Positions 35,035-42,276 of a stretch of DNA of 49,217 nt are shown piece by piece. How positions within the stretch are numbered: position 1 is the stretch's first letter; each line of letters starts with the position of its first letter. The DNA is taken from assembly GCA_944386485.1 (NCBI GenBank), contig CALXBG010000032.1:1-49217 (forward strand). The letters run 5' to 3'. The position numbers and the translations under genes were made by a program. Origin of the DNA: an uncultured Pygmaiobacter sp. Its GTDB lineage: Bacteria > Bacillota > Clostridia > Oscillospirales > Ruminococcaceae. The notes beneath the pieces are model-generated. The model worked only from the letters and a program-made list of their open reading frames with translations. It was not told the DNA's origin and did no database searches.

Positions 35035-36102
35035 CTATGCCTCAAGATCATCAAAGCTCTGCTGCCGGGGGCCGTCCTGTGCCGGCTGGGACGCGCGTTG
35101 GGGCGGCTGCATCCCGAGATGGCGGTAAGCCGCGTCTGTCACGCAGCGGCCACGGGGCGTGCGCGCGAGAAAGCCCATCTGCATCAGATAGGGCTCGCAG
35201 ACATCCTCGAGGGTCACCGCCTCCTCACCGAGCGCGGCGGCCAGCGTGTCAAGGCCGACCGGCCCGCCGCCATACAGCTCGATGATCGCCCGCAGTAAGC
35301 TGCGGTCAAGTTCGTCAAGCCCCAGCGCGTCGATGTCCATCCGGTCCAGCGCGACCTTCGCGGTCTCGCGGGTGATGACGCCATCCCCCACGACCTCGGC
35401 AAAATCCCGCACCCGCTTGAGCAGCCGGTTGGCCACCCGAGGGGTTCCGCGGCTACAGGCGGCCAGCTGGGCCGCGCCCTCCTCATCGCAGGGCACCCGC
35501 AGCAGCCCCGCCGAGCGACGGATGATCCGGGCCAGCTCGTCGGGAGAGTAAAGCTCCAGTTTGAGCAGCACGCCAAACCGGTCCCGCAACGGGCTGGTCA
35601 GCTGACCAGCCCGGGTTGTCGCCCCAATCAGGGTAAACCGGGGCAGGTTAATCCGAATCGACTGGGCCGACGGTCCTTTGCCGATCATAATATCCAGCGC
35701 ATAATCCTCCAGCGCAGGATACAGCACCTCCTCCACCTGGCGAGAGAGCCGGTGAATCTCATCGATAAAGAGGATGTCCCCCTCCTGCAGGTTGGTCAGC
35801 AGCGCGGCCAGGTCCCCCGGCTTCTCGATCGCGGGGCCGGAGGTGGTGCGGATCTGCACCCCCATCTCGTTGGCAACAATACAGGCCAGCGTCGTCTTGC
35901 CGAGACCCGGCGGGCCGTAGAGCAACAGGTGATCCAGCGGTTCTCCCCGCCGGCGCGCCGCCTCAAGATAAACCCGCAGGTTACCCTTGATCTTCTCCTG
36001 TCCGACATATTCGTCCAGCGTGCGCGGGCGCAGCGTAAACTCATTCTCAAAGTCCTCCGCCGCAGCAGCGGGGGAGATCAAACGATCATCCGAAAACTCC
36101 AT
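35035..36102 (-). CDS. ruvB: Holliday junction helicase RuvB
   Basis: The 355-residue AAA+ motor has [15 protein letters not shown], Walker [10 protein letters not shown], Walker B FIDEIHRL, the sensor GATTRAG and a C-terminal winged helix. It drives branch migration of Holliday junctions with RuvA. The C-terminal tail ([24 protein letters not shown]) is a non-conserved extension. It follows ruvA by six bases. Confidence 0.97.
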   Translation of the reverse strand: MEFSDDRLISPAAAAEDFENEFTLRPRTLDEYVGQEKIKGNLRVYLEAARRRGEPLDHLLLYGPPGLGKTTLACIVANEMGVQIRTTSGPAIEKPGDLAALLTNLQEGDILFIDEIHRLSRQVEEVLYPALEDYALDIMIGKGPSAQSIRINLPRFTLIGATTRAGQLTSPLRDRFGVLLKLELYSPDELARIIRRSAGLLRVPCDEEGAAQLAACSRGTPRVANRLLKRVRDFAEVVGDGVITRETAKVALDRMDIDALGLDELDRSLLRAIIELYGGGPVGLDTLAAALGEEAVTLEDVCEPYLMQMGFLARTPRGRCVTDAAYRHLGMQPPQRASQPAQDGPRQQSFDDLEA

Positions 36103-36108
36103 CTGCGA

Positions 36109-36711
36109 TCACCGCACCTTTCCGGCCATCGAGCGCAGGGCCAGTCTGACGAGTTCTTCTACCGGCAGCGCCGGGTCGAGCCGGGCGAGCGCCTGCGCCG
36201 CCTCGCTCTGGCTGTAACCCAGCGCGCAGAGGGCCGCAACCGCCTGGGCGGTGCCGCCCGTCGCGGGCAGCGGGGCAATCTCTCCCAGCGCCGCATCCGA
36301 GACCAAACCCTTGCCGACTTTGTCCTTGAGTTCCAGCACAATCCGCTGGCCGAGCTTGGGGCCGACCCCATTCGCCGCAGTAAATGCCTTGGCATCCCCC
36401 GCCGAGATCGCCAGCGCGACCCGGTCGCAGGGCATTGCCGAGAGGATTGCCAGCCCCACCTTCGGGCCAACCCCCGATACCCCGGTCAATAGCCGGAACA
36501 TCTGCCGGTCCTCCGCGGTGAGAAACCCAAATAACGAGACGTCATTCTCGCTGATATTCAAAAAGGTATAAAGGGTGGTCTGTGCGCCCTGTGCCGGCAG
36601 CGCCGAAGCGGCAGATAACGGCACCCGCACTTCATATCCGACCCCGGCGCACTCGATGACCACCCGGTCAGTCCCCTTTTCCAAAATTTTTCCATTCAGA
36701 GAATAGATCAT
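36109..36711 (-). CDS. ruvA: Holliday junction protein RuvA
   Basis: The 200-residue protein has the N-terminal OB fold (MIYSLNGKILEKGTDRVVIEC), a helix-hairpin-helix region with GVSGVGPKVGLAILS and the C-terminal UBA-like domain that contacts RuvB (AVAALCALGYSQSEAAQAL). It holds the junction for RuvB and RuvC. GGAGGAG precedes the start. Confidence 0.96.
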   Translation of the reverse strand: MIYSLNGKILEKGTDRVVIECAGVGYEVRVPLSAASALPAQGAQTTLYTFLNISENDVSLFGFLTAEDRQMFRLLTGVSGVGPKVGLAILSAMPCDRVALAISAGDAKAFTAANGVGPKLGQRIVLELKDKVGKGLVSDAALGEIAPLPATGGTAQAVAALCALGYSQSEAAQALARLDPALPVEELVRLALRSMAGKVR

Positions 36712-36756
36712 CGCTTCTCCTCCGTCCCGCCGGCAGGCCGGCGCGCGTTATCCCAA

Positions 36757-37299
36757 TCAGCCGCGGCGGCTCAGATCGCCGGGCCTCAGATTATAATTGT
36801 TGACCGTTCCGGTACGTCCAAACAACTGACTGCGGCTGGAATGAGCGTGGCAGATCGCCATCGCCAGCGCATCGGCAGTATCGTCCGGCTTGGGAACCTT
36901 ATCCAGATGCAGAATCGCGCGGGTCATCTCCTGCACCTGTTTTTTGACCGCCTTACCGTAGCCCGCCACCGCCTGTTTGACCTGTAACGGCGTATATTCA
37001 AAAACCGGTATTCCCGCTTTGCGGGCAGCAAGCAGGATGACCCCCCGCGCCTCGGCCACATAGATAACGGTACTCTGGTTGTGCGCGTAGAAGAGCGTCT
37101 CAATCGCCAGCGCCTGCGGATGGGTGCGCTCGAGCAGCGCGGCCAGCTCGTCATACACCTGCACCAGCCGCTCCTCAAACAGGGTGTGTGCGGGGGTGGT
37201 GATCGCACCATACTCTACCGGTGCAAACCGGCCTGCATTGTAATCGACCACGCCATAACCGACAATGGCATATCCCGGGTCGATTCCAAGAATCCGCAT
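36757..37299 (-). CDS. ruvC: Holliday junction resolvase RuvC
   Basis: The 180-residue nuclease starts MRILGIDPGYAIVGYG (catalytic D7), with E68 in ALAIETLFYAHN and the C-terminal acidic pair in KPDDTADALAMAICH. It cuts Holliday junctions symmetrically. It is the first gene of a ruvCAB operon; a GC-rich hairpin (GCCGGCCTGCCGGC) lies in the 45 bases before ruvA. Confidence 0.96.
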   Translation of the reverse strand: MRILGIDPGYAIVGYGVVDYNAGRFAPVEYGAITTPAHTLFEERLVQVYDELAALLERTHPQALAIETLFYAHNQSTVIYVAEARGVILLAARKAGIPVFEYTPLQVKQAVAGYGKAVKKQVQEMTRAILHLDKVPKPDDTADALAMAICHAHSSRSQLFGRTGTVNNYNLRPGDLSRRG

Positions 37300-37352
37300 C
37301 CGCCCACCCCCTTCGATTTTAGGACACAGCGCCCTAGTTTACTAACCGATAT

Positions 37353-37381
37353 ATTATACCACAAAGGATCCCTGCGGGCAA
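37353..37381 (-). promoter_or_regulatory. promoter of the ruvCAB operon
   Basis: TTGCCC (37376-37381), 17 bases, TATAAT (37353-37358) on the minus strand. No LexA/SOS box is evident next to it. Confidence 0.6.
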
Positions 37382-37476
37382 CCGATCCTTCCATTTGCGC
37401 TCTTTGGCGCTCTGCTCTGTTCTTAGCCCAATAAAAAAGATCTCACGCACAGTTGAAATTTTTTTGAAAAAGGGAC

Positions 37477-37505
37477 TTGATTTTATCGAAAAACCGTTAT
37501 ATAAT
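37477..37505 (+). promoter_or_regulatory. promoter of tRNA-Val(GAC)
   Basis: TTGATT (37477-37482), 17 bases, TATAAT (37500-37505), followed by the start-region block shared with the tRNA operon at 16085-16100. Confidence 0.7.
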
Positions 37506-37538
37506 ATATTTCGTCGCCCAGTCAGGGCGCGGAACTAT

Positions 37539-37614
37539 GGGCGGTTAGCTCAGCTGGTAGAGCACCTGCTTGACGTGCAGGGGGTCAGGGATTCGAGTTC
37601 CTTACCGCCCACCA
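37539..37614 (+). tRNA. tRNA-Val(GAC)
   Basis: Acceptor GGGCGGT / ACCGCCC, anticodon loop TTGACGT, encoded CCA. Its 3' end is the integration site of the element that follows; the gene stays intact because the element carries the same 3' end. Confidence 0.96.
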
Positions 37615-37617
37615 AAA
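37589..37617 (+). repeat. attL: 29-bp direct repeat in the tRNA-Val 3' end
   Basis: The T-arm-to-CCA segment plus AAA is repeated exactly at 47696-47724. The pair marks the ends of an integrated element of 10,107 bp. Confidence 0.95.
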
Positions 37618-37674
37618 GAAAGACCGCATCAGATAGCCAAAAATGGCCGTCTGGTGCGGTCTTTCTTTGTTTTT
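37616..37674 (+). terminator. element-borne terminator of tRNA-Val
   Basis: The stem AAAGACCGCATCAGA / TCTGGTGCGGTCTTT is followed by CTTTGTTTTT. It resembles the terminator beyond attR at 47721-47770. Confidence 0.85.
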
Positions 37675-37810
37675 AGTGTTTCTCATTGCACCGCTTTGGG
37701 GTGCTTTGGAGACACACAAAATACACAGTAACTACACAGTAACCAGCGGGAAAAGTTTCCAAAAGTTTGCACATAAAAAAGACCCCGGCGAGTGGCCGGG
37801 GATGATGTGA

Positions 37811-38098
37811 TTATTTTGCCTTGTCGCTGACCCGCTCCAACGCGAGCGCATACGCCGCGACATCGTGGAGAAACCGATCGTCGGTTTCGTTCCTTTTGAC
37901 TATGTATGCGGTTTCGATGGCGTCCGGCTTGGTGAAACTAAACTGTTCCCCCGCCTTGCTCTCTCCCCCCTTGCTGTAGGTTTTCTCGAGCGCCAGCGCA
38001 TAGGCCAGCAGGCGGCGCAGCGCCGTTTCGTCAAGCCTTTCGGCCACAAGCGCGAGGTCTGCGGTCTCCTGCTTGTTGAATGTAAAAGAATAGCTCAT
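37811..38098 (-). CDS. hypothetical small element protein
   Basis: The 95-residue soluble protein starts MSYSFTFNKQETADLAL behind AAGGAGG. It contains two internal copies of a similar helix, RLLAYALALEKTYSK and DVAAYALALERVSDK, so it looks like a duplicated helical motif. I recognise no family. It lies downstream of another small gene on the same strand; both are divergent from the toxin-antitoxin pair and probably share its operator region. Confidence 0.6.
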   Translation of the reverse strand: MSYSFTFNKQETADLALVAERLDETALRRLLAYALALEKTYSKGGESKAGEQFSFTKPDAIETAYIVKRNETDDRFLHDVAAYALALERVSDKAK

Positions 38099-38217
38099 TG
38101 TTTTCCTCCTTGATTTTGGGCGCTGGCCGTGATACACTTAGGGTGTACCCGGCCCTGCGCCGGTGTTTGGTGGTTCTTGCGTCTCGCTTTGGTTGGTGCT
38201 GACGCAAGGGCCTTTTC

Positions 38218-38493
38218 TTATGCCGTGGCGACGGTGAAGCGGCAAACAGTCTGCGGCTTGCAGAAGTCGTTATATAAGCAGCTGTACATCGCCTTGAACG
38301 CCTTAGAATCAAAGCGGCTTGTGGTGACCGCATTATTGCGGGCGATAAACCCGCCGCACTCGATTTCGTCCTTCCCGTCCATGCCGGCCTTGATCCGCTC
38401 GGCAATGTCCTGCTTCTTGGCTTCGAGCTGGGCAATCTGCTGGCAAACTTCGGCATATTCGCCGAGGTTTTTCTTCATGGTTCTTTCTGTCAT
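38218..38493 (-). CDS. hypothetical small element protein with coiled coil
   Basis: The 91-residue protein starts MTERTMKKNLGEYAEVCQQIAQLEAKKQDIAERIKAG behind GGAGG; its first half is a likely coiled coil. The second half has FIARNNAVTTSRFDSKAFKAMYSCLYNDFCKPQTVCRFTV, a pattern seen in small phage proteins of unknown role. An in-frame GTG at 38535 lacks a ribosome site. It is first in a leftward unit driven from the promoter at 38660-38688. Confidence 0.6.
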   Translation of the reverse strand: MTERTMKKNLGEYAEVCQQIAQLEAKKQDIAERIKAGMDGKDEIECGGFIARNNAVTTSRFDSKAFKAMYSCLYNDFCKPQTVCRFTVATA

Positions 38494-38659
38494 TGTTTGT
38501 ACCTCCATTCTGATTTTGTAGGACGGGAGCGGCACCCCGTCGGGAATCTTCTTGTCTATTGCTTCTCGCTCACAAGTATATTGCCCGGCGTATCGGGCGC
38601 TTTCGGCCGGGGCCGCTTTTACGGCTTCTCCCGGGTGCCTTCCCCGTCCCTGTGATTAT

Positions 38660-38688
38660 AGTATAGCACCTTGTACAAGTATAATCAA
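38660..38688 (-). promoter_or_regulatory. leftward promoter for the two small genes
   Basis: TTGATT (38683-38688), 17 bases, TATACT (38660-38665) on the minus strand. Operator copy 1 lies in the spacer. Confidence 0.55.
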
Positions 38689-38745
38689 CTGGCAGAATAG
38701 CTAAACTTGTACAAGTATATCTGTGCATTTTTGTACTTGTACAAC
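38670..38745. promoter_or_regulatory. three CTTGTACAAG operators
   Basis: The perfect 10-bp palindrome CTTGTACAAG occurs at 38670-38679 and 38706-38715, with a 9/10 copy at 38736-38745. Copies 1 and 3 overlap the leftward and rightward promoters. This suits autorepression by the ribbon-helix-helix protein. The remainder of the 309-base gap (38494-38802) shows no gene. Confidence 0.65.
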
Positions 38746-38765
38746 TATACCATTTGTGGTATGAT
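38737..38765 (+). promoter_or_regulatory. promoter of the antitoxin-toxin pair
   Basis: TTGTAC (38737-38742), 17 bases, TATGAT (38760-38765). Confidence 0.6.
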
Positions 38766-38802
38766 TGGCATAGTGAAAACTTTACTTGAATGGGGGAATA
38801 AA

Positions 38803-39018
38803 ATGAGCGAAGGAAAGGCGAAGGCCAGCACGGTGGCGAAGAACAAATACAACGCAAAGGCTTATGACAGCCTTCGGGTCGTGGTCAAAAAGGGCCGCAA
38901 AGCGGAAATACAGGCCCACGCAAAGGCACGCGGGGAAAGTCTTAACGGTTTCGTGAACCGAGCCATAGATGAAGCCATACAGCGGGACAAGCAGAGTGAA
39001 AGCGAGGCCGGACAATGA
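38803..39018 (+). CDS. ribbon-helix-helix antitoxin-like protein
   Basis: The 71-residue protein has a lysine-rich N-terminus and a ribbon-helix-helix-like core: strand SLRVVVKKG, then helices RKAEIQAHAKARGES and LNGFVNRAIDEAIQRD. It is proposed to repress its own promoter through the CTTGTACAAG sites and to neutralise the following toxin. ATG 38803 has GGGGG upstream; a longer in-frame frame from 38707 would cover the promoter and is rejected. Its end overlaps the toxin gene by four bases. Confidence 0.75.
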   Translation: MSEGKAKASTVAKNKYNAKAYDSLRVVVKKGRKAEIQAHAKARGESLNGFVNRAIDEAIQRDKQSESEAGQ

Positions 39019-39593
39019 AGATTTTTACCATCATCGGCGGGGTGAACGGCTGCGGAAAATCCAGCCTCACCGGCACACTCAAAGCGGAACGTACCGACCT
39101 CGGCATGATTGTTGATCCTGACAAACTGACTGCCGAAATGGGCGGCGATGAATATGAGGGCGGCAAACTGGCCGTTGACAGACTGGAACGTGCTCTTTCC
39201 GATGGCGTCAGCTTCACACAGGAAACCACCCTGTCCGGCGGCTATGCCCGAAAACTGGCGACCCGCGCAAAGGAAGCCGGGTATTATATCCGCCTGTACT
39301 ACATCGGACTTGACACGCTGCAGGAGTGTATCCAGCGCATAGAAAACCGCGTCAGAAAGGGCGGGCATGATATTCCCCGGCACGATGTCGAGAGCCGGTT
39401 CCATCGCCGCTTTGACGATGTGGTGAAGATTCTCCCCTACTGCGATGAAGCCCGGTTCTTCGACAACGACAACGGCTTTGTACTGGTTGCAGAATATCGC
39501 AATGGCGAACTGCTCGCCGTGGGAGACCGCCGTCCGGCATGGCTCGTGGAGCTGCTGGACAAGGTGAAAATATCAACAAGCTGGGCCGAGTGA
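39015..39593 (+). CDS. zeta-toxin-like P-loop kinase
   Basis: The 192-residue protein has the P-loop GGVNGCGKSS (about 8-17), VDPDKL with a candidate base aspartate, FTQETTLSG and the arginine region RVRKGGHDIPRHDVESRF typical of zeta/PezT-like kinases. Zeta toxins phosphorylate UDP-N-acetylglucosamine and block wall synthesis. The usual epsilon antitoxin is replaced here by a ribbon-helix-helix protein. A nucleotide kinase with another substrate is possible. Confidence 0.8.
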   Translation: MKIFTIIGGVNGCGKSSLTGTLKAERTDLGMIVDPDKLTAEMGGDEYEGGKLAVDRLERALSDGVSFTQETTLSGGYARKLATRAKEAGYYIRLYYIGLDTLQECIQRIENRVRKGGHDIPRHDVESRFHRRFDDVVKILPYCDEARFFDNDNGFVLVAEYRNGELLAVGDRRPAWLVELLDKVKISTSWAE

Positions 39594-39612
39594 TCCCCAA
39601 AAGCACACACCC

Positions 39613-39642
39613 AACCGCTGCCCTGTTTGGGCGGCGGTTTTT
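39613..39642 (+). terminator. intrinsic terminator after the zeta-like gene
   Basis: The stem AACCGCTGCCC / GGGCGGCGGTT with a five-base loop is followed by T5. Confidence 0.85.
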
Positions 39643-39705
39643 GCGTCGGGGCGCAGCGAGTATGTCACAATCAAATGGTTTTTGACAAAAGCGAAAAAAG
39701 CAAAT

Positions 39706-39772
39706 GGGTTTTGTAAAAACCCAGGGAAACCCAAAAAACCCATTGGGTTTTCAGAAAACCCAAAAAACCAGA
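39706..39772. repeat. GGGTTTT / AAAACCC repeat cluster
   Basis: A 14-bp direct repeat, AAACCCAAAAAACC (39727-39740 and 39756-39769), and inverted repeats of GGGTTTT with AAAACCC (39706-39722, 39735-39751) are packed into 67 bases. Confidence 0.7.
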
Positions 39773-39810
39773 GGAAATCACAGGAGGCAAGAAAGTGGTT
39801 TTAGAGGTGG

Positions 39811-39870
39811 TGTAGCAAAAGCTAGCAAAAGCTACCAAAAGCTAGCAAAAGCTACAAAAAGCTACCAAAA
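39811..39870. repeat. six tandem 10-bp iterons with phased A-tracts
   Basis: Six units of consensus GCTAGCAAAA or GCTACCAAAA repeat every 10 bases exactly. An A-tract once per helical turn predicts bent DNA. This is the strongest origin-like feature in the element. The gap 39594-40570 holds no convincing gene; it contains this cluster, a purine-rich stretch (about 39990-40100), a 20-bp dyad and a terminator. Confidence 0.75.
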
Positions 39871-40375
39871 GGTTCTTAAACGCTCCCTCGCTTTGTTGCC
39901 GTTTTTTCTTGTCGCAAAGCGGTTTTTCGCACTTGCAGGCACATTGTCGTATACAAACGCATACGGTCGTATACAAACGCATAAAGCAGATAGAAAAGAG
40001 CGAGAGAAAAGGGAAAAAGAAAGAAGAAAGAAAGAGAAAGAAGCAAAGAGAAAGAAAGAAGTAAGAACAAAGCTAAAAGAGAGGGAGAAAAGACAGAGAG
40101 TGTTTTTGGCGACTGTCGTCGCCAACGCACACGCACGCGCGGGGGATCTCGGGATTGTCCCCAACAACTTGCCGGGCAGCACCGAACCCACGCACTCGGG
40201 GCTATAGGCAGTTTTTACACACGGTAACACGCGATATTTTGCCGCCTTCCTTGATCTGCTGAAATGATCGCCGTTTTACCTGTCCGGTGCCTCAAATGCC
40301 CTGTCGATTTCCAAAACCTCTTTGCCGTTTCATGTAAGACAGTTGCAACCGCCTTTATTTCGCGTTTTATGCCGC

Positions 40376-40395
40376 AGACGATAAAGTTATCGTCT
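40376..40395. promoter_or_regulatory. 20-bp dyad, perfect inverted repeat
   Basis: AGACGATAA-AG-TTATCGTCT is a perfect inverted repeat with 9-base arms in otherwise gene-free DNA, a candidate protein-binding site. Confidence 0.5.
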
Positions 40396-40439
40396 AAACC
40401 CAAAAATCGAATACAGAGCCACACAGACGGCGCACAAGC

Positions 40440-40475
40440 AAAACAAGAGCGGACAGCAAAAAAACTGCCCGCTTT
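40440..40475 (-). terminator. terminator of the leftward element operon
   Basis: On the minus strand AGCGGGCAG / CTGTCCGCT with a T7 loop is followed by CTTGTTTTG, about 95 bases beyond the tail gene stop. Confidence 0.55.
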
Positions 40476-40570
40476 GTTTATCCCGTTTGTCCAAATCTCT
40501 GCCAGAGTTGGAAAAAGTTACCCTCGCCAGTAGAGTTAAGCGTGTTGTGTCGTGTCGTACCCTGGGGGGG

Positions 40571-42259
40571 TCATGTTTCCGGCGACGCGAGTGCCCAACA
40601 AGTCCCTCCGTCTGATGTAGGCACCCGTACCCAGTCCACGGCAAGAATGTTTTGTCCTGTACCCGGGCGAACGGATGCACCGTCAAGATAAAGAGTTCCT
40701 TTCACCGTCACATCTTTTGTCTCCACGGCATCACCGACGATTTGAGTTCCAATCGTCTGCGCCCCGTTCTGCCAATCGAAAACATTGATAAGCCCCGATC
40801 CGTTGTTCGCATCCGTCGAGGAAGTGGACAGCCCGACAAACTCATTATCCACACCGCCCTCGGTCGTGATCCCCATCTTGAACACACCGGCCCATAAATC
40901 CGCAAAATAGGCGCCGCTTGTAGTTCGGAAATTTCCAAACAGTCGGACTCCCTGTGCCACAAGGTTCACAACCTCGAGCAAAGCACAATTCAAAGTTCCT
41001 GTCGTAATAAAATTCGCAACGATCGCGCCGTCTTGCGTGATAGCTGTCTCGTAAGGCCCATTGTACCCGTTGGTCGAGTACCCGAGGCCACCGCCGTTCC
41101 AGCGCCATACTTTTTGAGCTGTAGCGATGTCTGGTGTGTCCATGATGAGAATCTCAGACCAGTTGCCATTTTCGTCCTTTTGGGCGACAACATACCCTTT
41201 GCCGTTTGTGATCCAGTTTGTGGCGTTAGAAATGGCGTTTGCTTGCTGCTGGTTGAAAGAGCTGTTGGGGTTTTCGATCTGCTGCCTAATCTGGGTAATC
41301 TGGCCCTGAATCTTTGCGGGGGAGGTAGACAAAACGACCTTGTTGTTTTCGGGGTAGTGTGGATAATCCCAGTACTCCACAACTTGGTGATTGATCGCCG
41401 TCCCGCGGGTATCGTCGATCAATTTGACGACCGCAAAAAGAGAAAAATCCTCGAAAGCGTACATCTCCGGGTTGGTCTTTGCAAGGTCATAGACCGAGCA
41501 GTCATAAGACCTTGTCGGGATTGCCAGGCTGGCAAGTTTCGTTTTGGCGTCAGCCAAAAGACTTTCCGCGTCCGTATACCGGTTGTCTTCCCAGTAGCCG
41601 CAGATAATCCGTGAAGAATAGGTGTTGTCGTCGACATAAGAAAGACCGTTGTTGATGCTGGCAAAAGTCAGCCCGTCCGCGCCGACGGCATAAAGCCGGG
41701 TGATAAAGTCGCTCGATGATCCCTTGTAGTTTAGCTCTTTGAGGTTTAAATCGCGAGTGACAAAGGCCCCCAGCGGCTGGTAGTTGGCCGGATTGATAAT
41801 GGTCACAACCCGGTTATTGTTGTCCCACCGCAGCGTGATGCCGTAGGTGTTTTTGCAAGCTTCTGCCACGTCCAGCGGCGTGTAGGCGCCCTCGATGGTG
41901 CGGCTAAACGTCACGCCGCTCTGGTCTTGCACCGTCCAGTTTGCCGGGCAAACGCCTTGAATGGTGGCAAGGCACGTTGCAGACCCGTTGGAGTAGGTCG
42001 GGTTGAGGGTGGCGCGCCACTCGTCGAGGTCAAGCTCGCAGCGGATCTTTGCTTTGTCCGCGCCGCCGTCGATTGCCTTGACAAGATAGCGCATCTGGTC
42101 GCGATCTTGTATGCTGGCCTCTTCCACGATCAAGGGGTAAAGCTCGTCCCAGATCGAGATATTGAAAATCAGCTCATCGCGGCCGCTGTCTAGCTGCCGG
42201 ATATAGTAGTCGTCGTTTTTGATCGGGTATGCCGCGTTGTTGGCGTAAAGAGTAAGCAT
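40571..42259 (-). CDS. phage tail-tip / tail endopeptidase-like protein
   Basis: The 562-residue protein has an N-terminal structural domain (MLTLYANNAAYPIKNDDYYIRQLDSG...) as in siphovirus tail-tip (Prophage_tail) proteins. It also has the linker GNWSEILIMDTPDIATAQKVWRWNGGGLGYSTNGYNGPYETAITQDGAIVANFITTGTLN that is widespread in such proteins, and a beta-rich C-terminus. It would sit at the tail tip and contact the host cell. AGAGGAG precedes the start, 17 bases after the sigma factor gene. It is the only structural phage gene in the element. Confidence 0.75.
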   Translation of the reverse strand: MLTLYANNAAYPIKNDDYYIRQLDSGRDELIFNISIWDELYPLIVEEASIQDRDQMRYLVKAIDGGADKAKIRCELDLDEWRATLNPTYSNGSATCLATIQGVCPANWTVQDQSGVTFSRTIEGAYTPLDVAEACKNTYGITLRWDNNNRVVTIINPANYQPLGAFVTRDLNLKELNYKGSSSDFITRLYAVGADGLTFASINNGLSYVDDNTYSSRIICGYWEDNRYTDAESLLADAKTKLASLAIPTRSYDCSVYDLAKTNPEMYAFEDFSLFAVVKLIDDTRGTAINHQVVEYWDYPHYPENNKVVLSTSPAKIQGQITQIRQQIENPNSSFNQQQANAISNATNWITNGKGYVVAQKDENGNWSEILIMDTPDIATAQKVWRWNGGGLGYSTNGYNGPYETAITQDGAIVANFITTGTLNCALLEVVNLVAQGVRLFGNFRTTSGAYFADLWAGVFKMGITTEGGVDNEFVGLSTSSTDANNGSGLINVFDWQNGAQTIGTQIVGDAVETKDVTVKGTLYLDGASVRPGTGQNILAVDWVRVPTSDGGTCWALASPET

Positions 42260-42276
42260 TTTTTCTCTCCTCTGTT

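Larger units (their letters stand above)
39704..40207 (+). pseudogene. low-complexity relic resembling a replisome-organiser linker
   Basis: This open frame of 167 codons has no ribosome binding site and an unusual composition. It holds NPKNPLGFQKTQK and SYQKLAKATKSYQK, wordings I associate with linkers of phage replisome organisers. It also has SYTNA followed by a Lys/Glu/Arg-rich run, which parallels the SYTNATKEKTKEKEK linker of the DUF6291-like gene at 44663-45400 at both DNA and protein level. It is probably a decayed copy or non-coding origin DNA rather than an active gene. Confidence 0.3.

Noticed and set aside
39811-39870. CRISPR-like array
   Set aside because: Units are only 10 bases, contiguous and without spacers; they are iterons.
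40215-40424. Minus-strand open frame of 69 codons in the gene-free part of the element
   Set aside because: No ribosome binding site and no recognisable pattern; it also spans the 20-bp dyad.
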